From positions 1,278,501 to 1,342,500 of the forward strand of contig OY855906.1 of NCBI GenBank assembly GCA_963693305.1: 64,000 nt of DNA, written 5' to 3'. Shown here piece after piece: positions 23,300 to 32,740 of the stretch. Numbering within the stretch: position 1 is the stretch's first letter; each line of letters starts with the position of its first letter. A program made the translations under genes and the position numbers. This stretch comes from Meandrina meandrites. Lineage: Eukaryota; Cnidaria; Anthozoa; Scleractinia; Meandrinidae. The notes beneath the pieces are model-generated. The model was given only the letters and a program-made list of their open reading frames with translations, searched no databases and was not told where the DNA came from.

Positions 23300-23445
23300 C
23301 AAAGGGGTGATTAAAAATATTGGAAATTCCTGGGGGGTGGGGGGTCCCCACAGACCCTCTGGAACGGAAATTCCTGGGGGGGTGCAAAACAAAAAGCCTT
23401 CCGTGGGGGGGGGGGGGGTATGGATATTTTCTGGAACTACACAAT
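23300..23445 (-). mobile_element. C/G-run MITE, copy 2 (inverted)
   Basis: This is the reverse complement of the family at 16370: TATGGATATTTTCTGGAACT at the right end, a G run before it, and two GGAAATTCC motifs inside. It lacks coding potential. Confidence 0.65.
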
Positions 23446-23453
23446 TCGCTATA

Positions 23454-23548
23454 ATATATTCTTTTGTTAAGAAGGTATGCGAACAAGGTGAAAGGGTCAT
23501 TCTGACCCTTTTGCCTCGTTCGCATACCTTCTTAACAAAAGAATATGT
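23454..23548. repeat. Near-perfect 95-bp hairpin
   Basis: The arms ATATTCTTTTGTTAAGAAGG and CCTTCTTAACAAAAGAATAT extend through GGTATGCGAAC and AAAGGGTCA with almost no loop. It abuts a MITE copy. The tight pairing implies recent origin or gene-conversion maintenance. Confidence 0.6.
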
Positions 23549-23549
23549 T

Positions 23550-25020
23550 ATTGCATGCTCAACTGCAATAACAGCTATTTCATAACTTGTTAAACTAAAT
23601 TTGGAGTTGGTGAGAAACTGGCCCTCGGTTCAATGGAGATGGCGATGCCACTGTGATCCATGAATTATTAGCATGTGAGCAGCTTTGGATAGCAAATGCC
23701 AGTTATTGTTAGTGCTCCATCCATCTTCTATAATTTCAAGTATACAAGTTTACTTGCTTTGGTAAAAATAAAATGTTAAAAGAGGCTTGCGTCATTAGTT
23801 TGCCTTTAGCTAAAGCTGAGTAAGCCCCAGTTTCAGCAACTTCTCACTCAATTACAGTATGACTGAATATCTCGTACCCAGATGTTTACTCAGTTTGTAG
23901 AAAGCATCAGGCAAAGTTCACCCAAAAAGTGAGAAGATCTGGGTGCAAGACAATCTTGTCCCCAGCGCCCGCGTCCCCTTGACCAGTGTTCGGGAAGCGC
24001 AAGGGCCCTGGTCAAATTTAAAACTGGAACCAGGAAATCCTGGTTCCGGTTTGATTCTGTGTGTGCGTCGGGGATTGTGGTTGAAATGAACAAGTTTTAA
24101 CAGCCAATGAGATTTGGCCGTCTTTTTGGCGGGCTTTCAGTTTAGCCCAGAGGTCTTGATTCCTGGCAGTGACCAGAAGGATTGCGGTCTCTGGTGACGA
24201 GATTAGGTGCAAGATTGATAAATATGTCTGACCATTTATTATGTTGCTGTCTCACAAGGACTGGGAACTACCAAATTCATGAATTTGATTGGTTTAAATT
24301 GATATGGGCCAGACTAGATTTTCCCATCTGACCAGCACTTGGGCAGGTTACATGTACATTTGTGGTAAGAAAATTACAAATAGAAATTCAACAAGATTGA
24401 ATGAGGAAACTTCTGCAAAGTTTCATTCCATAGGCCTGCCAACTCTCATGATTCTTAGACGAGTCTCAAGGAAAGAAATAGAACCTCGGTTCTTTTTGTA
24501 GAATCTCTACATTGTTTCTTTTATGGGTCTCCGGGCATTTTCTTATCAAGGTTGGCAGGTCTGGTTCAGACATGCTGTCAAACCAAATTGTGAAGTATTT
24601 GCAGGGCCAGAACTTCAGCAGAACTGGAAAGCACTCAACACAGTTAAAAGCAATTTTTATATGCCTGTAAGAATAGTTTGTCAGTGAATGAAGAAGGCAA
24701 GAGAAATTGAAAACATACATGCTGGTAATCATCTCTTGTCCAAATCTTTCATTTCCCCTTTTTTTTGACAAGTAAAATGGCCACGATTAGGAACCAGCTA
24801 GCCAGCCAAATTTTCTTGTTTGGCAGTCAGTCAGTATGAACAATCTTGACCTCAGTCATGAGTACAGACCTCACTGCATTTAGTCTGCACTGAGTCTCAT
24901 GACCTCAGTCATTATATTCCCATACCGACCTCCTACTCAGTTAATAAGAACTAATTAATTAATAAGAATAAGAACAAGTTATAAGAACAACAATACTAAA
25001 AACAAGACAACAATACTAAA
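23550..25020. other. Intergenic with one small TIR MITE
   Basis: At about 24430-24563 the ends GGCCTGCCAACTCT and GGTTGGCAGGTCTGG form an inverted pair, as in a small hAT-like MITE. Irregular CAGTCAGT and CTCAGTCATGA repeats lie at 24815-24920. No gene is supported. Confidence 0.4.
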
Positions 25021-25024
25021 AACT

Positions 25025-26419
25025 TTATTCATGTATTGCAGCAAACTTTTCTGCATACTCTTTAGTCAATTTGAGATAAAAATCAGGTGGATTAGGACTA
25101 TAATCCTTGTATAACAGTCCAGCTGAAGATTTTGGAATAGCTTTTTCTATTTGAGTTCCTTCGTGCCATTCATTAAATGAAGTTATTGATATAATATTAG
25201 GACTGGTTTGCAAAGCTGCTTTCCAGCTGTTTCTGTAGTAATTTCCATTCTCTCTCAAACGTGTGTTTGCACCATTCCATGGCCGCACCCCGGTGTCAAT
25301 GTATCCTGGTCCTACACTTGGAATAAATAAACTGTTGGTTTGCTCAGCTATAGATTTGAGCTGTGGCCAAAATCTCCATGTTGAGCCATATGTAAATTTA
25401 TCAGTGGCAAAGTATGTGTAGAAACCATCAAACCCACCAGTATCCAGGTACTGTCTGTGGTTCATTTCCACCATCAGAGCAATAAATATGCAGTCGTACG
25501 GTGTGTTACGCACCGAGTGTGATCCCCCAGCCATCATTAACTGTGCCCAAGCTTCTGCTGGGGTCTGATAAGAGTCATAAATATACAACATGGGTAAGGT
25601 TCTCCCATCAGCTGTCTTGTACTTATAAAATGCCTTGTGATTACTGTAAGTGTCTATAATGTATTTGACATCATCGTGAAGTGTTTGGTCATTTCGTCCC
25701 TTATAAGGCTCAACATGTAATGTGAGTTTAAGTCTGTACTTAGCTGCGGCATTTAACAGGGTGGGGACCAGGCTATCACTGGGAATCCCCTCATTATCTG
25801 CCTTCCCTGGGGGGTACCATGAGAGTACAATGACCCCCACCCCTGCAGTTCTCATTTCCCTCATGTGGTCGTCGATAACCCTAGGGTCCTTGGAGCTATA
25901 GGGGCCTAGTGCAGGGTAAAAATTAGCCCCAATGTCATCTGGAGGAGAGTGAGAACCTTTCTTATACTTTTTAGCCACATCGGGGTTCCAGTGAGGAAGG
26001 AATTTATGATTCCAGTGAACGTATTTTCCATCATGCTCTGGGTTTCCGTACCACGCATAGTAAAAAATGTGAATGTTGTAGTTTGGTTCTGGTAATGACG
26101 AATCCTCTTCGTTTGGAGAAGTGAGTGCAGGCTTTGTTTCTTCATGTAAGTTTGCGTTATGATCAATTTGGTTGTTTTGTCTGAATCCCTTGTCTTCTTC
26201 AACTTCTTGGGCAACGTGATCGGCTTCCAAAGACAATGCACCATCTTTTTCTTTTATTCTTTCTTCGCGTTTAAGTTGATTCAATAACTTCGGGTTTGCC
26301 TTTCTGTCTTCCTCTGAAGACGACAGCACTTTCAAGGTAGCCAAACAGCCTAGGACGAAGAGGCACAACACTACAACATACAGAGCTCGACGCTTTCTTG
26401 GAAAGCGTAGCGGAGGCAT
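25025..26419 (-). CDS. MANEA: GH99 endo-alpha-1,2-mannosidase (MANEA-like)
   Basis: A single exon encodes 464 residues, the same size as vertebrate MANEA. It has a basic cytoplasmic tail (FPRKRR), one membrane anchor at residues 12-32, an acidic stem, and a GH99 domain from about residue 112 (IHIFYYAWYGNPEHDG). Conserved blocks include VIVLSWYPPGKADNEG, LTLHVEPYKGR and SFNEWHEGTQIE. In GH99 the two glutamates of the E-W-H-E motif (here E417 and E420) are catalytic. The enzyme cleaves glucosylated mannose from N-glycans in the Golgi, a route that bypasses ER glucosidases. No intron interrupts it. The AATAAA at 25029-25024 overlaps the stop codon, so the 3' UTR may be extremely short. Confidence 0.93.
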   Translation of the reverse strand: MPPLRFPRKRRALYVVVLCLFVLGCLATLKVLSSSEEDRKANPKLLNQLKREERIKEKDGALSLEADHVAQEVEEDKGFRQNNQIDHNANLHEETKPALTSPNEEDSSLPEPNYNIHIFYYAWYGNPEHDGKYVHWNHKFLPHWNPDVAKKYKKGSHSPPDDIGANFYPALGPYSSKDPRVIDDHMREMRTAGVGVIVLSWYPPGKADNEGIPSDSLVPTLLNAAAKYRLKLTLHVEPYKGRNDQTLHDDVKYIIDTYSNHKAFYKYKTADGRTLPMLYIYDSYQTPAEAWAQLMMAGGSHSVRNTPYDCIFIALMVEMNHRQYLDTGGFDGFYTYFATDKFTYGSTWRFWPQLKSIAEQTNSLFIPSVGPGYIDTGVRPWNGANTRLRENGNYYRNSWKAALQTSPNIISITSFNEWHEGTQIEKAIPKSSAGLLYKDYSPNPPDFYLKLTKEYAEKFAAIHE

Positions 26420-27430
26420 CCTTTACCAGTTTCATGAGCAAATTTTAGCAGCTTATCACAGTGTCGTAGTCAGCCATGAATCCACGTTCAAAAGCCATAT
26501 CAGATGCTCTAGAAAGATGGAAACGCCACCATCGCCGACCGCGTGACGTGTTGCTCGTTCGATTGTTTTGGGACAAGGCGGAAAAACCACAGCGCATGCG
26601 CTACGAAAAACTCGACCGTTACAAATTCAAAATGGCGGACGACAAATTGTATTTTGCCACGTAATTGGGGTCCAGTTTGCGCCCGCACATTGGAGTACAA
26701 GATGCGATTGCCCATCAACTTTTCAGTTCAATCCCTTTGGATTCCGTGTGGTTTTTTTAAACGACAATCGGATGTTTTTTAGTAACTGTTTTCTATATCA
26801 TTGTTCTGTCTGTGACGACAGCTGTTCTCGACGGTAGGAATTCAGTGGACCTTAGAATTTCTCGTTGTTTAAGGCCGTCCATGAATATTTAAGGTCAGAA
26901 TTTTCGTAGTAGAAAGTTCGATTATTTCCACACAAAATATCAAATATGACTTTTTTTCGTTCCAATGACTTTTTTAAACGCCTTTCAAAGTTGTAAATGT
27001 GATGTGGTAGCAAAGGAATCATGTAAGTCTCTCCTCCTGGCTTCGTTAAAATCGTCGCACTGGTTTTGCCTCTCGGGTAAGCAGTTCTTCGTCTTTACAA
27101 AGCTAATTCATCTTCCTTTCAGTTTCATCGAAAACTTATATATCTTGTAATATATGATCAGGTCAATGATTTATACCTTGTTTGTTGTTTAATGCTCCTT
27201 TTAAGTGAATGTATTTGAACCTGACTATATTAAAACATTTTACTTTTAATAAACTTGTTGTTGTGTTGTCCTTGTTGAGTTGTCGCCATTTTCTGCGTAC
27301 CGGCCACAGGCCGGCAGTTTTCTCGCCGTTTTTGTAGCCGCCTGTCACTGTGGGCAATTAAAGGGTCCGTTAATTGTAAACAAAACAGCGACGGTAAAAA
27401 AAAAAAAGACTGTAAAGTTTTGTTTCCATA
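26420..27430. promoter_or_regulatory. Divergent intergenic/promoter region
   Basis: This region separates the minus-strand MANEA-like gene from the plus-strand gene starting at 27431. It holds CAAAATGGCGGAC at 26628-26640 and CGCCATTTTC at 27284-27293, both YY1-like motifs within a few hundred bases of the start codons. Short open frames in it have no recognisable content. Promoter function is inferred from position. Confidence 0.4.
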
Positions 27431-30400
27431 ATGTTCTGTTCAAAAGCCCCGCGAAGTTTACGGAACAAAGAAAACTGTTTGTTGAGTAGCGTCGGTTGCT
27501 GGGGAAAAATTTCCCGCCTGAATAATAATGAGTGTAAAAAATACGGTTTCGAGGAGGGTGAATATCTATGCGTAAGACATTTTGACGAGGAGAGAAAACA
27601 GAAACAGCAGCCTGGGTGCTGCTTCCCGAAAAGGTCGTTGGAAGATACATGCTCTGGGGTACAAACCAACTGTCCCCAGCGTTTGGTCGCCGTGTTTAAA
27701 GAGCCTGATCCTGTCAAAACAGGTTATGGCAAAATTTGTCTTGGCCATTTGAAACAGGCGGATACCGACGAGAGGATAACTGGCAACAAGTGTTACGTTT
27801 CTGCCAGAAAGGTGAGGGTTTTGCACTGATATTCCCAGTTCGCTTTTCTTTCCTTTGCAAGTAGGAAATTATTACTGTCATTTGTTTTAATAGCGACAAC
27901 ACTCTCGCGGCGAAAATGAAGCGAGCCCCACAAAGGTTTCCCCAAAGGATGTACCTAACTGGTGTGAGCTTCTTAAAAAGCTGGAAACACTTGAACAAGA
28001 AAATAAAGAGCTCATAGAAAAGAATTCACACCTGAATAACCACATTAAAGGTGTGTTTCATTTTTGTTTTTTAATGGCTTTACTGCATTAAAAGGGTTTT
28101 CTTATAAAAGTTATTGTTTCAGGAAAGTTTAAACTGTTATACAATTTTGCTTTTCTAAAATGGAACATTTCAAAATCCAGTTTCAAAGAAAACAAAACAC
28201 GATTGATGAGCTCCAAGCTGAGACCAAAAAGCTAGCAGAAAAAAATACAGTCAGTAAGTTAACTTTTTATCCTGTCCAACTTACTGACTGATACTGAGAA
28301 GAACATTTGACTTTATTCCATCAACAGAAATCACAATGTTGTACAAGTTATGTGAGATAGGTAATAGTGACACAGGAATCGACTTTTCCACATTGCTAAA
28401 AATGAAAAGAAAGATTTTAATACTATCAGTAAGACAGTAGAAATAGCATTAAAAAACGAAGTTAAAACAATACCATAACAGTTTCATATTTGTACAAGAC
28501 ATAATTATTATAAAGGCCTTTTGCTGAAATAATATATTAATGCACACACAATTTTCCCTACTTCTAATGAAGCTACATGCATAATCTTACAAATATGCTC
28601 TGACAGAGTATAACAAAAACAACAATGAATTTCAGGTAAACCTGCATTCAGTGAATTAGTGCACTGCTTTTATAAAGCACTGACGAGTCACTATATGAAT
28701 GGAGGCCATCACTTATATGACCCAAGCGAAATGGAGAAATTTTGTGAAATGCATGCACCAGGTTTATTCAATGAGGTCTACACCTCCATCCTCAATGAGT
28801 CAAAAGAAATGCCTAGAGCAAAATGGAGGGAGCTTCAACAAGTAAGGACAGTGGCATTGATGCACAGCTTCAGTTTTTATAGAAATCAGGTTCTGGATAC
28901 TTGTTCTCTTACAGCACTATAAAAATGCAATACAATTCATTACTGTAAGATCCTTTTTTAACATTGACAATACACTCAACTAAAAATATTATATTTTTGC
29001 TTCTTATTCCAGCCTTTTTTTGAACTTCTAAAGACATATAAAAATAAACCTTTATCCACTTCACTGCTCTTGCATGTAATAAATTGACTAGGTTTCTTTA
29101 TTAATGCCTACCCACCAGTCTACCCACCCCTTTCCAAAGCTGAATGGGGGCACCACTGGCTGACTGGGTAGAAAGGGGAGGGGGTACTTCCTCAAAAGGA
29201 AAATAGCCATTATCATTCAATAAAACATACTTGTACACTGAGACACAAAGCTTATTTCTAGAAAATTTGCCCAATGCAAAAAGCAAATAGCCTGAATCTC
29301 AAAATGTGTGGTGCAAGTTACAATTCACTGATGTCAGGGATGGTCATGGGATATAGCTGCCACCCAAAAACTCTTCGCAACTATGAAAAATCATTAGCAG
29401 AGGCTAACAAGCAAGAGACAAAGAAGAGAATCTTGGAAGCTGTGACAGTAAGAATACTTATTTCAGTTAATCATTACAATTCTTTAGTTTCCCTTTTCGA
29501 GTCTATAACTGAATTAATGCAAATGTAACAAGAAGATGGTAAATTTTAAGCTCATTAAATAAATGATTAAGATGAAATGACCATTAATTTTGCTGCAAGC
29601 ATGGGACAAAGCAAAAACCTGAGTCCCCTAAGGGATAAAATCGATGGCTTCCAGATACTGGTTGGGTGCTCTAACCACTGAACTAAAAGAAACACTTGGC
29701 GAGCAAGGGCATTTACTAGGTTCATATGTGACACGCACCCTGCATACTGCATGGTGCTGTCACATATGAACAAAGTAAACAGCCTTGTTTGGAACGTTAT
29801 CTGTGATGACATGGATTTGATCACTGCCTGGGACTTTGATTTTGCTTTGTTCCACACTCACAACAAATGGTCATTTTATTTTTATCCAAGTTCTAACATA
29901 TTCAGGTATTCAACAAACTGAGATTTTTGTCTACTCAACCCTGGAGTTAAAGCAGGAGAGAAAAATACCAGCAAATATTAGCATACAACTTTCTTCTGAT
30001 TGAATTACAGGTTATTCAACTTTTCCACTACCTACATTTAAATCCAACATCTGAACTGTTTTTGCACTTGATTCAGAGAGGAACCAAACCAAATTATGCA
30101 AGTACACCCATCATGCATTGTACGTTGCCGTAATCTTAAGTGCTAGTAAGATGTGTTCTCATCTTTTACAGAAAAATCAGTTTTTGCTCTTAATTGAAGA
30201 CGACATCCACTTTATCCATGCATGTCAACACCCCACAACCACCACCACAAGCACTGCCTGGCACATGTGCACAGGATTGTTGGACGTGCAGGAAAAAATA
30301 CCAGCGGTATCCTTGCCATCTGATATCAACAGGCTCCACCGGACAGTCCCAGTTACCATGAAAAATGGTGCAGTAAAACAGTGCAGAGGAGGAGTAGATG

Positions 30401-31100
30401 TGAAATCAATTCTGGACAAATTTTCTTCCACGCTACACGACTTCTTTGTGTCAAGCTACCTTACTACATTGCCAACAGAGCACAGAAGATTGGACATGAC
30501 CAACATAAGGCAAAGCTGTGAAAATCTAAGGTTAAAGAAAAAAAATGATAATGTCAAATAATTATTATTTGACTCCAACACCCGCGTACAAACCAACTGT
30601 AATATAATAATAATAATAATAATATGATCTCACTGACTTTGTTTTTATTTTCCTGCTTGGCCAAATAAACTTTTTCTTGGTTAAACATTTCTGAATTTGC
30701 TAGAAATAATGAAAGCAAACATTGCAGCACTTGACTGTAATTTTTAATATAAAATCCAAAAACAGGAAGAAACGACTTTGCTGATAATGTAAATATACTT
30801 CATTAGCTTTACATACGACCACAAGCTCTAGTCGCTCAAGTTATTGAAGGATTGTACTAACCTGTTATACTGACGAGGTGTCTTGATTTAAATACTTTTT
30901 TTAGGTATCTGGCAGGTGAAAACGATGACATCTCGACGCCGCCGAAGAAGACGATGGCACCGACGACCAGGATGATGAAACCGACGATGAAGAGAACGAG
31001 TCAAAATTCGATGAAAAGTAATTCAAAGAACGAATTATTAAGATACAGGAGAAAGCTGTTCTCCGATTCTCAGCATTGCCTCATCGAGACAATAGGCTGA
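27431..31100 (+). CDS. Uncharacterised multi-exon protein, transposon-like family
   Basis: Likely coding exons: 27431-27811, 27894-28050, a coiled-coil exon near 28181-28254, 28328-28360, 28636-28889, 29262-29447, 30172-30530, and a last exon from 30905. All but the coiled-coil junction join in phase. The N-terminus has several Cys and two C-x2-H motifs (CVRHF, CLGH), perhaps a THAP-like zinc finger. A coiled coil follows (LKKLETLEQENKELIEKN), then a body with HAPGLFNEVYTSIL, YRNQ and LLIEDDIHFIHACQHP. I do not know its function. The body resembles a large cnidarian protein family that I associate, from memory and weakly, with DUF6589-type proteins. One junction does not phase, and the last exon seems frame-shifted, so it may be a pseudogene. 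Confidence 0.5.
29572..29880. mobile_element. Two family-B SINE pieces head to head
   Basis: The left arm (minus orientation) carries a tRNA-like head complementary to TAGTTCAGTGGTTAGAGCAC and a tail with TTTTTGCTTTGTCCC. The right arm repeats the tail in plus orientation (GATTTTGCTTTGTTCCACAC). The centre is itself palindromic (TTCATATGTGACA and TGTCACATATGAA). The arms pair imperfectly over about 300 bp within an intron of the uncharacterised gene. Confidence 0.55.
30600..30626. repeat. (TAA)n microsatellite
   Basis: About eight TAA/ATA units in an intron. No further function is suggested. Confidence 0.8.
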
Positions 31101-31656
31101 TCAACAGATCAGACAAGAAGACCACGTAAACAACGGCACACTCCGGCTGAAGACACGTGGAACTCCAAGAACGCCTGAATGACGACTAAAAACGGCTTCT
31201 TTAGAAGCCACTCAATATGCAAAAGTCAATGACCAATAAACAGGGCAACCTTCTTCATAAAATCGATCGTAGGTTATTTGTAAGATCAGTGAGATCCAGC
31301 ATCTTTGCGTATTCACGCAACTTGCCTCGTGCACGTCCGCCATGTTTTTATCAAAAAATCCAAAACATATCAAAACACGCGCAGGCGCATTACTGTTAAG
31401 CAGCGTCCATTGCGTCATTTTGCTCAGCCAATCAGCGGTTTTTCCGCCTTGTCTTGTTTTGGACTTTTGGACAAAAAGCTCGTTTCTGGCCAGCGGTTTT
31501 TAATCAAAGCGCAAGAGCAGTTGATCAAAATCTCGGAAAATGGCGGCTGACGGAAAGTAGAAAAAAATTCATCCTTTAATTTGTTCTGCAAGCCAAACAT
31601 GGCCTTCTCTTCTCTTTACATATATATGGAATGGTTGAAGATTTAATCGATTCATA
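31101..31656 (+). promoter_or_regulatory. TRAPPC10 upstream region
   Basis: This is the space between the uncharacterised gene and the TRAPPC10 ATG. AAAATGGCGGCT at 31537-31548 is a strong YY1-type motif about 110 bp before the start codon. The ATG inside it opens a very short frame (MAADGK, then stop), which would be an upstream ORF if transcription begins before it. Confidence 0.45.
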
Positions 31657-32708
31657 ATGGACTTAAAACCAAAAGTAACCTGTGAGTTCTTCTTTTGTTT
31701 ACAAATGTAGATTTCTTTATGCACAAACCACCGACTTTCCCCTTGTCACGGATCGAACCCCAGGCCGAATCGATCAATGAAGTAATATATAGTTTTTAAA
31801 TTTTCCCTCAGAGGCGATACCCCTATAATTCCCTGCTTACGATCTTACAAATTCCCCTTTCTCAGTCCATTAAACCTCTTACAAGATCTTGAATTTCCCC
31901 TTTCTGTGGCGGCGATTTCATTTGATCTCCACATATCCCTGTGGTCATCCCAGGAGGGAAGCCAATGATATGTGCATTATTAGTCAAATCAAATCAAAAC
32001 GTTAAAATCCCCTGCCCTCGCCCTGAATTGTGGCTTGTCCAAATTCTAACCCTGTCATACCAAAAAGGATGTCAACAAAGTGCAAGCCAGCGATTCATGC
32101 AAACGATTCCAGTTAGCCTAAGTGACACATATTTGGTTAGCCTAAATAGCACTCGGGTTAGCCTACAGTTAGTTTAGGTAGGTTAATTCTGGCTCGTATG
32201 GCTTGCTGGCTCACATACTGTACACACATTTTTGAAGGCCTGTCTGCAAAACGTTTTGAATCACATGTAGTAACGTGGCATATCAGAATATCCCAGAGCT
32301 CAAAACAGAGTCATGCTCTGTTGCTCCATGGACAAGGACCCTGGGAATTCTGCTTACAAAATAAATTTCTGATTTGTAAACCAAAATGACAAGAATTTAA
32401 CTGTCCTGGGCAAGCTAAATTATTTTTAAGTTGTTTGTCCAATAGACAAGCTTGAATGTGTGGTTCCAGAAAATGTCCACTCTCTCGCCCCTCTCCCCCC
32501 ACAGAATTGATTGGAAATCCCTGAAGAAGCTTAAATTTAAATTGTGTGGTTCCAGAAAATATCCGTACTCCCCCCACAGAAGGGATTGGAAATTCCGGGG
32601 AGGAGGGGGGGTCTGGAAGAGCCACAAATTTAAAGTAATGTATGAAGCTAAATTGGAATTTCCGGAGGGGTGGGGGGGGGGGGGTCATAGGGCAAATCCC
32701 TTCCGTGG

Positions 32709-32740
<32 letters not shown>

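Noticed and set aside
25906..26244. 112-codon open frame inside the MANEA gene
   Set aside because: It is in another frame of the same strand and is low in recognisable content; the GH99 frame explains the region.
26476..26664. Short frame with MADDKLYFAT near the MANEA promoter
   Set aside because: No family resemblance, and it overlaps the YY1-like promoter motif; more likely regulatory DNA.
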